Assembly: GCF_001458415.1 (NCBI RefSeq) | Contig: NZ_CYSD01000042.1 | Location: 1 to 64,000, forward strand | DNA: 64,000 bases | Reading direction: 5' to 3' | Origin: Tritonibacter multivorans | GTDB lineage: Bacteria > Pseudomonadota > Alphaproteobacteria > Rhodobacterales > Rhodobacteraceae | In this document: positions 8,093 to 16,310 of the stretch, one piece after another | Layout: every line of letters starts with the position of its first letter | How positions within the stretch are numbered: position 1 is the stretch's first letter | Position numbers and translations under genes: made by a program | Notes under the pieces: model-generated | The model's database searches: none | Told to the model about the DNA's origin: nothing | The model's input: the letters and a program-made list of their open reading frames with translations, nothing else

Positions 8093-9019
8093 ATGGACAA
8101 CGACACGCTTCTCGACCCTGAAATTCGCGCCTTTATCCGCCGCTCTGCCGACAGCTACCCGGGCGAGGCCGTGGATCACACGATCGAACAGCAGCGCGCA
8201 TTCTACAACGACTCTGTCGCCCAGTTTCGCGAACCCCGCCCCGAAGTGGTCGAGGTCTCTGAGGCGACCGTGGGTTACGTGCAGGTGCGCATCTATTCCG
8301 CAGGCGACCCGACCCGCACGGTGCTTTACTGCCACGGCGGCGGCTGGGTGGTGGGGGATTTGAACTCCCACGACGACATCTGCGCCGAAATCTGCGCCCA
8401 GACCGGCTACCGGGTGGTGGCGGTGGACTACCGCCTCGCCCCCGACCACCAGCACCCGGCACAGTTTGACGACGCCTATGCGGTGGCCGAATGGATCGCG
8501 CAAGAATTTCCCGGCGGCATGGTTCTGGCAGGCGACAGCGCCGGTGGCGCGCTGGTGGCCTGTGTCGCCCATAAGGCGCGCGGTCAGATCGAAGGTGTGC
8601 TAGGGCAGGTGCTGATCTACCCGGTGCTGGGGCCAGAGGTTGACCGGGGTTCTTACATCGAACACGCCGAAGCGCCAATGCTGACCCGCGCCGACATGTC
8701 GATGTACAACAAAATCCGTACCGGCGGTGAGATGCCCGCTGAGGCCGACCCGACTCTTCTGCCGCTGATGGACACGGATTTCGCGGAGCTGCCGCCCACG
8801 GTGCTGTTCTCCGCCGATGTGGACCCGCTGCGCGACGATTGCCGCGACTACCGCGACGCGCTGAAAGAGGCGGGGGTGAAGGTCCATTGGACCAATGAGG
8901 AAGGTCTGGTGCACAGCTACCTGCGCGCCCGGACAACCTCGTCCAAAGCCCGCGACAGCTTTGAACGGATTTCCGTGGCCATCGAGGCGCTGGGGCAGGA
9001 GCTTTGGGGCTGGGATTGA
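8093..9019 (+). CDS. Alpha/beta hydrolase, HSL (GDXG) type esterase
   Basis: This 308-residue hormone-sensitive-lipase-like hydrolase probably cleaves short-chain esters in the cytoplasm. The oxyanion-hole motif HGGGW is at 81-85. The nucleophile elbow GDSAGG has S149, and the other triad members are D244 (SADVDPLRD) and H274 (EGLVHSY). No signal peptide is seen. The gene has its own region between the terminator at 7991-8019 and the hairpin at 9046-9080, so it is probably monocistronic. No clear Shine-Dalgarno lies before ATG 8093. Substrate unknown. Confidence 0.88.
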   Translation: MDNDTLLDPEIRAFIRRSADSYPGEAVDHTIEQQRAFYNDSVAQFREPRPEVVEVSEATVGYVQVRIYSAGDPTRTVLYCHGGGWVVGDLNSHDDICAEICAQTGYRVVAVDYRLAPDHQHPAQFDDAYAVAEWIAQEFPGGMVLAGDSAGGALVACVAHKARGQIEGVLGQVLIYPVLGPEVDRGSYIEHAEAPMLTRADMSMYNKIRTGGEMPAEADPTLLPLMDTDFAELPPTVLFSADVDPLRDDCRDYRDALKEAGVKVHWTNEEGLVHSYLRARTTSSKARDSFERISVAIEALGQELWGWD

Positions 9020-9045
9020 GTGTTTGCCACAATCAATAAAGCCAT

Positions 9046-9080
9046 TTGATGCAGAAACCTTTATCTGCTTTCTGCATCAA
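9046..9080. terminator. Perfect 12-bp hairpin between convergent genes
   Basis: TTGATGCAGAAA (9046-9057) and TTTCTGCATCAA (9069-9080) are perfect inverted repeats around an 11-base loop. The position between two convergent genes suggests bidirectional termination, although no long T-run follows. Confidence 0.55.
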
Positions 9081-9182
9081 CAATTCTTGTGTGTGGCTGA
9101 TCGATTCTGTTCCGAATTGAAGGGAGCTGTCCTCTCCCCATGAATGAAGAAGGCACTGCACCAAGTGCGACACGAGGAGTAC

Positions 9183-9944
9183 TTATTCAGTGCGGTGAAC
9201 AACTGATCCGATATATGCCATTCGAAGACGGGAAGTGTTTAGGTCACTTGGGTTTTTAATGGCAGGCTTCATATCGCCCCCGGGGTGACGTTCAAATCCG
9301 CACATAAAAAACGCATTGGGTTCAGGGTGCCCAGCACTCTTTGCGCGGTCGAGAACATCTTGCCCCCAAAATTGGCTCCAAGAATAGTCTGCTATCCGAT
9401 CGAACCAAGGTCTATTTTCCCCGATAAATGCGCCTTCCGTTAAATCGTGGTCGATATACAATTCACCCTGTGTTTCAGCGAAAAGGGAAATTGGCGTGTT
9501 GTCTTGTGCCAATTCTTCTTCTTCCGTCGTTGGTTCAGGGAACTCTCTTTCGCCGAACATATCCCAAAAAGCATTAGAATCTTCAGCATAGCCCACCCAG
9601 AATTGAGCCGTATGCGTTGGCCATGGTCTCGGTTCATCAATGACTATCTCGACACCCGCGGTGAACTCTTCTTCCATTTTTTGCGACGAATTCGACGCCT
9701 CAGATAAAGAGACACGCATCGTAACGCGTCCGCGTGGCTCGATTTCCAGCTCCGGCAAGTCAGAATGGGCATCATATGCCTCAAAAATGAGGCGAAACTG
9801 ATAAGTCCCGGGATCAAGGACGACACTGCAATTCTGCCCCGGAGGCACGACAAGTACTTCTTTCTCACCGTCTCGCAGAATAATTTTTCCAGGAAGATCA
9901 GGTGGAGTGCGTTCAACCCGTAGGTTCGCGGCGATATCAGTCAT
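9183..9944 (-). CDS. Hypothetical protein, Imm22-like immunity candidate
   Basis: This 253-residue protein has no signal peptide or membrane segment. The first ~100 residues look beta-rich (GKIILRDGEKEVLVVPPGQ, then an all-beta stretch). The second half opens AQFWVGYAEDSNAFWDMF and includes an acidic stretch, YSWSQFWGQDVLDRA and NAFFMCGFERH. That order (WVG start, acidic middle, late aromatic strand) resembles the Imm22/DUF4284 immunity family; this is recalled from the family pattern, not a search result. Base composition is visibly more AT-rich than neighbouring genes, which suggests recent acquisition. No toxin gene is adjacent. It stands alone between convergent and co-directional core genes. 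Confidence 0.55.
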   Translation of the reverse strand: MTDIAANLRVERTPPDLPGKIILRDGEKEVLVVPPGQNCSVVLDPGTYQFRLIFEAYDAHSDLPELEIEPRGRVTMRVSLSEASNSSQKMEEEFTAGVEIVIDEPRPWPTHTAQFWVGYAEDSNAFWDMFGEREFPEPTTEEEELAQDNTPISLFAETQGELYIDHDLTEGAFIGENRPWFDRIADYSWSQFWGQDVLDRAKSAGHPEPNAFFMCGFERHPGGDMKPAIKNPSDLNTSRLRMAYIGSVVHRTE

Positions 9945-10087
9945 GGGTGGGGTTATCCGTTAAAATAAGTATGAAGGCCTTGGCGTGATTAAAGTTGTTG
10001 GAGGGTCAGATGGCCGAACGAGGACCTTCAATAATATGTTGTTTTTGTTATGTTACGCGGCGGTTGAAATGTTGCCGAGCTTGTTTG

Positions 10088-10543
10088 TCACCCCTGACGC
10101 CACTCCTCGGTATCCATCCAGAGCGTCACCGGCCCGTCATTGACCAACCCCACCTGCATGTTGGCGCCAAATTGCCCGGTCTCTACGCTCAGGCCTTGGT
10201 CCCGCAGGGCGTCTGCAAATTGCAGATAAAGCGCCTCGCCCACATCAGGCCGTGCGGCGGAGGAAAAGCCGGGGCGGTTGCCGCTGCGGGTGTCGGCGGC
10301 CAGCGTGAACTGGCTGACCACAAGGGCAGAACCGCCCATATCCAGAACCGAGCGGTTCATCTTGCCCGCCGCATCGGTGAAGATCCGCAGCTTGGCGATT
10401 TTGCGGGCCAAAAGCTGCCCCTCGGCCTCTGTATCACCCGCCATGGCGCAGATCAGGATCAAGAGGCCCGGGCCGGTCTGGCCAACCACTGCGCCATCGA
10501 CCTTGACCGAGGCCTCCGTGACCCGCTGGATCAGTGCTCTCAT
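10088..10543 (-). CDS. dtd: D-aminoacyl-tRNA deacylase
   Basis: This 151-residue enzyme hydrolyses D-amino acids (and glycine mischarged on tRNA-Ala) from tRNA. Both hallmark motifs are present: SQFTLA at 77-82 and NDGPVT at 135-140, which contains the cross-subunit Gly-cisPro element of the homodimer. The start ATG 10543 overlaps the stop of the zinc-ribbon gene by 4 bases, so dtd is the last gene of the minus-strand operon starting near 16224. The coupling to an envelope-stress-like operon is unexplained. Confidence 0.95.
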   Translation of the reverse strand: MRALIQRVTEASVKVDGAVVGQTGPGLLILICAMAGDTEAEGQLLARKIAKLRIFTDAAGKMNRSVLDMGGSALVVSQFTLAADTRSGNRPGFSSAARPDVGEALYLQFADALRDQGLSVETGQFGANMQVGLVNDGPVTLWMDTEEWRQG

Positions 10544-11688
10544 TGCTGGCTCGCGACATAGGCCACGCCCCCGGCGATGATCAGACCAACGAGGACCGCG
10601 GCGGCGATTTTCCACGCCGACCAGGGCCGTTCGCCCTGCACGCGGCCCGTCTGGCCATTGACCACAAAGCGGTAGGTCTTGCCGCGGTATTTATAGGCCG
10701 CCAGCCACACCGGCAGTAGCACATGTTTGAAGGTGATGTCCGACACAGCCGTGTCGATCGAGCTGATCCGCTGCCGGTCGCCGCCAATGTCAAAGCGCAC
10801 GTCGCGTTCGATCACCCGGTCCATGCGCTCGCGGGCCTCGTCAAAGCCCTCGCGTAGTTCGACCGCATAGGCCTCGGCGCGAAAGCCTGCGAGGTATTTC
10901 GGCTGATAGGGCGCAAGGCGGGACATGTCCCAGGGCTCCAGCGCGTCGGTAAACCGTTTGGGCAGCGATTTTGACGCCAGCACCAGCACGTCATCAAAGA
11001 AGCGGCTGACGCGGCCACGGGCGGGTGACCAACGCACGCGGACCTCGGTGCGGACCTGCGGTTTGCCATCGACCATAACGGTGCGGTTCACGTGGTATTC
11101 GGTGCCGCGCTGGCCGGTGTAGCGGCTGTCGGTCTGGGCGTCATAGGTCCAGAAGGGGACATAGATCCCCTCCATCCGGCGGCCTTTGCGGGCGTATTTC
11201 TGCAGGCCATTGGGGGCGAACCACAGGCGGCCCAGCCAGCTCTGCATGGCCTCATGGGCGGTGCGCTCGTCCAGAGCAAAGGGAATCACCCCCTTGGGCT
11301 TGATATGCCGGTTGTCGCCGGTGTCGGCGACCACAGGTGTGGCGCAGAAGGGGCATTCGCGGGCGTGGGTGGTCGGGTCGAACTCGACCTGCGCGCCGCA
11401 GTTGGAACAGCTGGAGACGCGGGTGATCTCCATCTCGGCCTGAGGCAGCTGGTCACGGATTGCGGCGTTGAAATCCAGTTCCCGCAGGCCGCTGCCGGAT
11501 TTGGCGGCTTCCCAAGGGCTTTGCAGCGCATCGCTTTCATGGCCGCAGTGGTCGCAGATCAGTTTCGAATCCTTGGGCGAAAACCGGTAATCCGCGCCGC
11601 ATTGCTCGCAGGGGAAGCGGTGGCTTTCGCGCGTCTCTTTGGGCGCGGCGGGCGGGGCCGCAGTAGGGGCGGGAGGAGGAGTGTCCAT
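10540..11688 (-). CDS. Zinc-ribbon protein with C-terminal membrane anchor
   Basis: This protein has 382 residues. After a proline/alanine-rich N-terminus (about 1-17) come two zinc ribbons: C27-xx-C30 with C45-xx-C48, and C94-xx-C97 with C112-xx-C115. A long middle domain contains [15 protein letters not shown] and [13 protein letters not shown], seen in proteins sometimes annotated as helicase-like or replication-factor-Y-like; no helicase motifs are present. One membrane helix (about 359-379, [14 protein letters not shown]) ends the protein, so most of it should be cytoplasmic and tail-anchored. It lies between the SPFH and dtd genes in the same operon. I start at ATG 11688; an upstream ATG at 11760 is possible. 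Function unknown. Confidence 0.8.
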   Translation of the reverse strand: MDTPPPAPTAAPPAAPKETRESHRFPCEQCGADYRFSPKDSKLICDHCGHESDALQSPWEAAKSGSGLRELDFNAAIRDQLPQAEMEITRVSSCSNCGAQVEFDPTTHARECPFCATPVVADTGDNRHIKPKGVIPFALDERTAHEAMQSWLGRLWFAPNGLQKYARKGRRMEGIYVPFWTYDAQTDSRYTGQRGTEYHVNRTVMVDGKPQVRTEVRVRWSPARGRVSRFFDDVLVLASKSLPKRFTDALEPWDMSRLAPYQPKYLAGFRAEAYAVELREGFDEARERMDRVIERDVRFDIGGDRQRISSIDTAVSDITFKHVLLPVWLAAYKYRGKTYRFVVNGQTGRVQGERPWSAWKIAAAVLVGLIIAGGVAYVASQQ

Positions 11689-11762
11689 CACGTGGGACCT
11701 GCTTTGTGTTGGGCGTGCTGTTGGGCGTGGTTCAGAGGTTGGAGGATCCGCCAGCGGCAAAA

Positions 11763-12971
11763 TCAGCCAGCCGGGGGCGGCGGAGGCGGTGGGGGGGGCA
11801 GGATTGTGAACAGCTGCGCCAGTTCGGTGACGTCACCCGCGCGCAACCAGCCGTCCTGACCCGGCGTCCAGACATGGGTGTCACGGGTCAGCTGACCTTC
11901 CTGCGCCATGCGCCCCATGCGCGCCTTGGAGAAGGGGCCAGAGGTCTGTCCATCGACGGCAATGTGCCAGACATGTTCGACCGGGGGCGGGGGCGGGGCC
12001 ACAGGCGCCGGGGCGGCGGGCGCCGCCGCTTGCGGGGCAGCGGGTTCGGGCCGCGCGCCCCAGGGACCCGTGGCCTGACCCGCTGCCTGCGACGGCCCGG
12101 GTGCGGCACCGAACCCTGGGTTCATCTGATGCGCCATCTGTTGGGCCATCGCCATGCCCATGCCCATGCCGAGCCCTGCGCCCATCTGCGAGCCCGGCGT
12201 GCGGGCGGCGGCGTCCATGGCCTCGGCGGCGGCAAACTGGGTATAGCGGCCCAGATCGCCGACAATGCCCATCTTGGTGCGTTTGTCCAATGTCTCTTCG
12301 ACCGCGGGCGGCAGCGAGATGTTTTCAATGTAAAGCTCTGGGACGGACAGGCCGTATTCGGCGACTTTCGGTGTGATCTCGGCCGCGATCAGCTTGCCCA
12401 GATCCGCCGTATTGGCGGCCATATCCAGCACCGGGATGCCCGAGCCCGCAATCGTGCGCGAAAACTCCTGCACGATGATATTGCGGATCTGATAAGAGAT
12501 CTCGTCCATGGTGAACTGGCCATCGGTGCCGACGATTTCGGTCAGGAAACGGGCCGGATCCGTCACACGCACGCTATAGGTGCCAAAGGCCCGCAGACGC
12601 ACGGGGCCAAATTCGGGATCGCGGCAGATGATCGGGTTCTTGGTGCCCCATTTCAGGTCATTGAACCGTGTGGTCGCAACAAAATAGATCTCGCTTTTGA
12701 AGGGCGACTGAAAGCCGTGATCCCAATGCTGAAGCGAGGTCATCAGCGGCATATTGTTGGTCTCGAGCATATAGAGACCGGGGGTAAAGACATCCGCCAG
12801 CTGGCCTTCGTGGACAAAGACCGCCGCCTGGCCTTCGCGCACCGTCAGCTTGGCACCGTATTTGATCTCGTGACCTTCACGGTCAAACCGCATGACCATC
12901 GTGTCGCGGGTGTCATCGGTCCAATGAATGACGTCAATGAACTGACCTCTGAGAAAGTCGAAAATCGGCAT
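11763..12971 (-). CDS. SPFH-domain protein with C-terminal GYF_2-like domain
   Basis: This 402-residue protein has an SPFH/band-7-type core at about 25-250 (VREGQAAVFVHEGQLADVF, then a long helix region), of the YdjI-like class that lacks an N-terminal membrane anchor. A Gly/Met/Ala-rich linker (GAGLGMGMGMAMAQQMAHQM) and a Pro/Ala linker follow. Residues about 333-385 look like a GYF_2/DUF4339 domain (WHIAVDGQTSGPFSKARMGRMAQEG...WTPGQDGW). The protein ends in a run of nine prolines. SPFH proteins assemble into membrane-associated scaffolds and GYF-type domains bind proline-rich peptides; this protein and its zinc-ribbon neighbour both carry proline-rich stretches. Role inferred as scaffold of this operon's products. 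Confidence 0.85.
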   Translation of the reverse strand: MPIFDFLRGQFIDVIHWTDDTRDTMVMRFDREGHEIKYGAKLTVREGQAAVFVHEGQLADVFTPGLYMLETNNMPLMTSLQHWDHGFQSPFKSEIYFVATTRFNDLKWGTKNPIICRDPEFGPVRLRAFGTYSVRVTDPARFLTEIVGTDGQFTMDEISYQIRNIIVQEFSRTIAGSGIPVLDMAANTADLGKLIAAEITPKVAEYGLSVPELYIENISLPPAVEETLDKRTKMGIVGDLGRYTQFAAAEAMDAAARTPGSQMGAGLGMGMGMAMAQQMAHQMNPGFGAAPGPSQAAGQATGPWGARPEPAAPQAAAPAAPAPVAPPPPPVEHVWHIAVDGQTSGPFSKARMGRMAQEGQLTRDTHVWTPGQDGWLRAGDVTELAQLFTILPPPPPPPPPAG

Positions 12972-13007
12972 CTGGCTTATCTCCCGCTGGGCGCGCGCTG
13001 GGGCGCG

Positions 13008-14078
13008 TTAAAAGGCTGGGGACGCAGGCGAAGCCCCGGCGTCCGGATCTGGTGTCAGCCCCATCTGCTCCGCCGCGAGGGTGGGGATCAGGGGCAGGGC
13101 TTCCTCAATACTCATGCCTGGGTTCAGGCGCGCATCATACAGCATGGCAAGAAGCTTTTCATCGTGGCTGGTCAGGCGCGCAAATTCATCGTCGTCATTA
13201 AAGATCGACGGGCGCGCACGCTGGCTGTCATTGCGCAGGCCCAATCCCTGCGCCAGCTCTTCGTGAATGCAGGCCTCGCGCATCAGGGGCGGCTGTTCGG
13301 CGCGGATCAGCGCCACCCCGCGGCTGTAACGCAGCGGGTCCGCGGCAGGGCCGCCTGCGGTCACAAGGCAGTAAAACTGACGCGGCGGGGTGGCAAACAG
13401 GGCCAGATCCGCTTCGCTCATATTCGGCAGCAGGCGCTGCACACGGGCGCGGACAAAATCCGCATCATCAAGACCCGCAAATAGCACGGTGAAATTGCCG
13501 CGCGCGCCGGTGGTGATCCGATGCCCGGTCAGCCGTGACAGGCGTGTGGCATAGGCGCTGAGCAGGGCTTTGTCCTTGATCCGTTGTTCAGCTGACACCG
13601 AAGGCCCAAAGACCGCCTGCATCACCACAGGCCCCGTCCATCGCGCCAAGCGCCCGGTTCCGCTGGCGCTGGCGTCGCCATATTCGTCATAGAAGGCCAG
13701 CGCCTGAAAGGCTTCTGACAGGTCTTCGGCGTCATAGGGCGTATCAACTGCGCCGCCATCCACACGCAGCAGTCCCCGGGTCTGCAGATCCTGTTCCAGA
13801 CGGCCATAAAACAGCGCCAGCGCCTGTGATTCGGGCGAAGGCGTATAGACCTCGACCGGTTTCAGGTTGTCCGGGCGCGGTTGGGGGCGCAGCGAGGTCA
13901 TCGGGGCTTCACAGCCCGCCAGTCCAAGCGCCCCCACCAAAACAGGGGCAACAAAGCGCCATCTGCCCCGGAAACCGGGGCAGGCGCGGCGGAGCCAGTC
14001 CGCCAAAGGGGTGCTTGTCGCGCCCCGCAATGGATCAGGAGGCCGGAACAGCCGTGGCGGCATTGTCCCCAACACCAT
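13008..14078 (-). CDS. DUF2927 lipoprotein, metalloprotease-like
   Basis: This 356-residue protein has a hydrophobic segment ending in lipobox LAGC (Cys56), so it is probably a lipoprotein. The DUF2927 domain follows. Its most striking motif is HEELAQGLGL (H272, E273, E274), which resembles a zinc-protease HExxxxG site; DUF2927 is believed to be metalloprotease-like but the activity is not established to my knowledge. ATG 14078 lies 44 bases inside the end of the telA-like gene, suggesting coupling; ATG 14063 is an alternative start with GGGGA upstream. It is the only exported member of the operon, so it may be its periplasmic arm. Confidence 0.82.
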   Translation of the reverse strand: MVLGTMPPRLFRPPDPLRGATSTPLADWLRRACPGFRGRWRFVAPVLVGALGLAGCEAPMTSLRPQPRPDNLKPVEVYTPSPESQALALFYGRLEQDLQTRGLLRVDGGAVDTPYDAEDLSEAFQALAFYDEYGDASASGTGRLARWTGPVVMQAVFGPSVSAEQRIKDKALLSAYATRLSRLTGHRITTGARGNFTVLFAGLDDADFVRARVQRLLPNMSEADLALFATPPRQFYCLVTAGGPAADPLRYSRGVALIRAEQPPLMREACIHEELAQGLGLRNDSQRARPSIFNDDDEFARLTSHDEKLLAMLYDARLNPGMSIEEALPLIPTLAAEQMGLTPDPDAGASPASPAF

Positions 14079-15228
14079 CCTTGCGCGCCTTGGCCGCAGC
14101 CAACGTGTCGCGCAGGTCGGCTTCCATCTTCTTCAGATCCTCTTCGGCGGCGGCGCGTTTGGCCTTGCCTTCGTCGGCGATCTGCAGGGATTCCTGAATG
14201 GTGCCGATCAGATCCGCATTGGCCTGTTTCACCGCGTCAATGTCAAAGACGCCGCGCTCCATTTCTTCGCGGATCATCTTATTGCTCTCGCGAAGATTGG
14301 CGGCATTGGCGGTCAGAAGCTCATTGGTCAGGTCATTGGCATCGCGCACCGCGCGCGCGGCCTCGGCCGAGCGCTGAATGGTCACCGCCTGCGCCAGCTG
14401 GGTTTCCCAGAGCGGCACAGTGTTCACCAGCGTCGAGTTGATCTTGGTCACCAGTGATTTGTCGTTTTCCTGCACCAAACGGATCGAGGGCAGGGATTGC
14501 ATGGTCACCTGACGGGTGAGCTTCAGGTCATGCACCCGGCGTTCCAGATCGTCTCGGGCGGCGCGCAGATCGCGCAGTTCCTGGGCTTTCATCACTTGAT
14601 CGGCCTCGGGCGCGGCGGCGACGGCCGCTTCCATCGCGGGGATCTCGGTTGAGTCGAGAACAGCCAGCTTGGCTTCGCCGGCAGCGATATAAAGCGCCAG
14701 TTCATCGTAGAAATTCAGCGTCTTGTCATACAGCAGATCAAGCGATTTGATGTCTTTCAGCAGCGTGTGTTCGTGCGACAGCAGATTGTCGGTGATCTTG
14801 TCGATCTGTCCCTGCACGGTTTCAAACCGGGCGGTGAACTTGGCAAAAGGCGCAGCGCGGCCCAAGAGGCGTTCCCAGAAGGTCGGCTTGCGGCGCACAT
14901 CCAGTTCCGACACCGAAAAGCCGCGGATCGTGGTGACAATATCGCGCAGACTATCGCCCGCCGGGCCCACGTCCTTGTTGCGCACGTCTTGCAGCATCGC
15001 CTGCGAAATCGTCTGCAATTCGGCCTGCGCGCTCGATCCGAAATTGATGATCGACCCGGTGTTGGCCATGTCCAGCTCATCCATGCGGATCCGGATGGCC
15101 TCGGATGTGGGGGCATCGGCAGCCTCCAAAGAGGCAACTTCTTGAGCGGGCTCGGCCAGAACCACGTCCGTGACTTCTTTCACCAGCACTTCGGCCTCGG
15201 CGGCCTTTTGTTTAACGATCTCGGACAT
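14035..15228 (-). CDS. TelA-like toxic anion resistance family protein
   Basis: This 397-residue, largely helical and coiled-coil cytoplasmic protein matches the TelA family (PF05816). Visible features are SIINFGSSAQAEL near 55-70, the family-typical KPTFWERLLGR near 115, long heptad-like helices, and VTMQSLPSIRLVQ then LVNTVPLWETQLAQAV near 245-285. The family was named for tellurite resistance genes, but its biochemical role is unresolved. It lies 21 bases after the xpaC-like gene and overlaps the DUF2927 gene. TelA and XpaC homologues are often neighbours, which supports a shared function, probably in envelope stress. Confidence 0.9.
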   Translation of the reverse strand: MSEIVKQKAAEAEVLVKEVTDVVLAEPAQEVASLEAADAPTSEAIRIRMDELDMANTGSIINFGSSAQAELQTISQAMLQDVRNKDVGPAGDSLRDIVTTIRGFSVSELDVRRKPTFWERLLGRAAPFAKFTARFETVQGQIDKITDNLLSHEHTLLKDIKSLDLLYDKTLNFYDELALYIAAGEAKLAVLDSTEIPAMEAAVAAAPEADQVMKAQELRDLRAARDDLERRVHDLKLTRQVTMQSLPSIRLVQENDKSLVTKINSTLVNTVPLWETQLAQAVTIQRSAEAARAVRDANDLTNELLTANAANLRESNKMIREEMERGVFDIDAVKQANADLIGTIQESLQIADEGKAKRAAAEEDLKKMEADLRDTLAAAKARKDGVGDNAATAVPAS

Positions 15229-15249
15229 GGGTGGTCTCTCCTGTCGGGA

Positions 15250-16146
15250 TTATAAATTGCGGTCCAGATGGACCCCTTCGCGTTCCAGCCGCTCGCGCAG
15301 CACGTCAATTTCGATGCCCAGATCGCTGCGGTCTTCGATCAGCAGCGTCTCGGTCTTGGTGGCAAAGTTGCTTTGCAGATCATCCAGCAGCGCCAGATAG
15401 TCGGCGCGCGCCTGTGCGTCCTGGCTGCGGGCATAAATATCGGCGAATTTCACCGTCGCATCGCGCGCGCCCAGCAGATAAACGGTCAGATATTTGCGCG
15501 CCGCCGTCAGGTCACGCGGGTCTTCCTCGACCGTGCGAGCCATGGTGCGGACGGTGGCCTGAAATTGTTCAACGCGGGCCTCAACCTGACGATCGCGGGC
15601 GCGTTTCACCGCATCGGCCATCGACGCCAGATGCGCCTCTGCCTCATCGACAATGCGGGCCACGCGCGAAGACTGGAATGCGTCCAGGCCTTCGGTGCCT
15701 TTGTTTTTCAGGGGATCCATACCAAACGCAGCCAGATGCAGCCCGCCGACGGCCAGCGCATAAAGCGGCGTCAGCAGGGGCTCGGATCCCGCGCTGAGCG
15801 CGGCAAGGGCCGCGCCAACAGCGGCCAGAACTGCAGCCAGAATTTTACGGGGCAAAGCCGGGCGCCGCGCCACTTTGCGGTCATTATAGGCGGCTTCGGC
15901 CTTCAGCCCTTCGCGCAGCATCACCGCGCCGCCGGTCCAGACGCCAGCGCCAATCAGGCCCAGCGCCATCGCACCGGCACCGGAAAAGACCGAAGAAAGC
16001 AAAAGCACGCCCGCAGGCACAAACATCAGGTTCGCGCGCAGCCCCACAGGGGTCACGCGCGCCGTGTTCATCGGGCCGGCGGAAGGGGTGCCTTTTTCCG
16101 GCTTTTGACCAGAGGGGCTGTATTTGCCACCAAAACGCTGCGCCAT
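15250..16146 (-). CDS. XpaC-like (5-bromo-4-chloroindolyl phosphate hydrolysis family) protein
   Basis: This 298-residue protein has a basic N-terminus, two hydrophobic hairpins (about 40-75 and 95-140, the second containing KILAAVLAAVGAALAAL) and a long charged helical C-terminal half (about 165-298). This is the layout of the XpaC family (PF10112). The family name comes from a hydrolysis phenotype in Bacillus and no catalytic residues are evident; it is more likely a membrane adaptor for TelA. ATG 16146 starts 3 bases after the stop of a 24-codon ORF. Confidence 0.85.
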   Translation of the reverse strand: MAQRFGGKYSPSGQKPEKGTPSAGPMNTARVTPVGLRANLMFVPAGVLLLSSVFSGAGAMALGLIGAGVWTGGAVMLREGLKAEAAYNDRKVARRPALPRKILAAVLAAVGAALAALSAGSEPLLTPLYALAVGGLHLAAFGMDPLKNKGTEGLDAFQSSRVARIVDEAEAHLASMADAVKRARDRQVEARVEQFQATVRTMARTVEEDPRDLTAARKYLTVYLLGARDATVKFADIYARSQDAQARADYLALLDDLQSNFATKTETLLIEDRSDLGIEIDVLRERLEREGVHLDRNL

Positions 16147-16149
16147 GAC

Positions 16150-16224
16150 CTAAGCCCCCGCAATCAGCCCGGTGGCCAATCCCAGCATCAGGATCAGCAA
16201 TGCGACAAAGCTAAGGTTTTTCAC
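16150..16224 (-). CDS. Candidate 24-residue membrane peptide
   Basis: GTG 16224 to TAG 16150 encodes 24 residues: a short MKNLSF head and one hydrophobic helix (VALLILMLGLATGLIAGA). GGGGAGA lies about 10 bases before the start, and the stop is 3 bases from the xpaC-like start, as expected for coupled translation. It would be the first gene of the xpaC-telA-DUF2927-SPFH-zinc-ribbon-dtd operon. Small single-helix proteins often tune membrane complexes. Coding status is inferred from the start signal, the hydrophobic pattern and the position. Confidence 0.4.
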   Translation of the reverse strand: MKNLSFVALLILMLGLATGLIAGA

Positions 16225-16310
16225 CCCGAACGTCTCCCCAAGTGTAACTCCCAAGAGAAATCTAGGGGATCCAAGGGCTTCTCGCTAGGGGGAACTCCGG
16301 GATTGCGGGA

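Noticed and set aside
11706-13484. 592-codon plus-strand frame antisense to the SPFH and DUF2927 genes
   Set aside because: The real products on the minus strand have recognisable domains; this frame has none.
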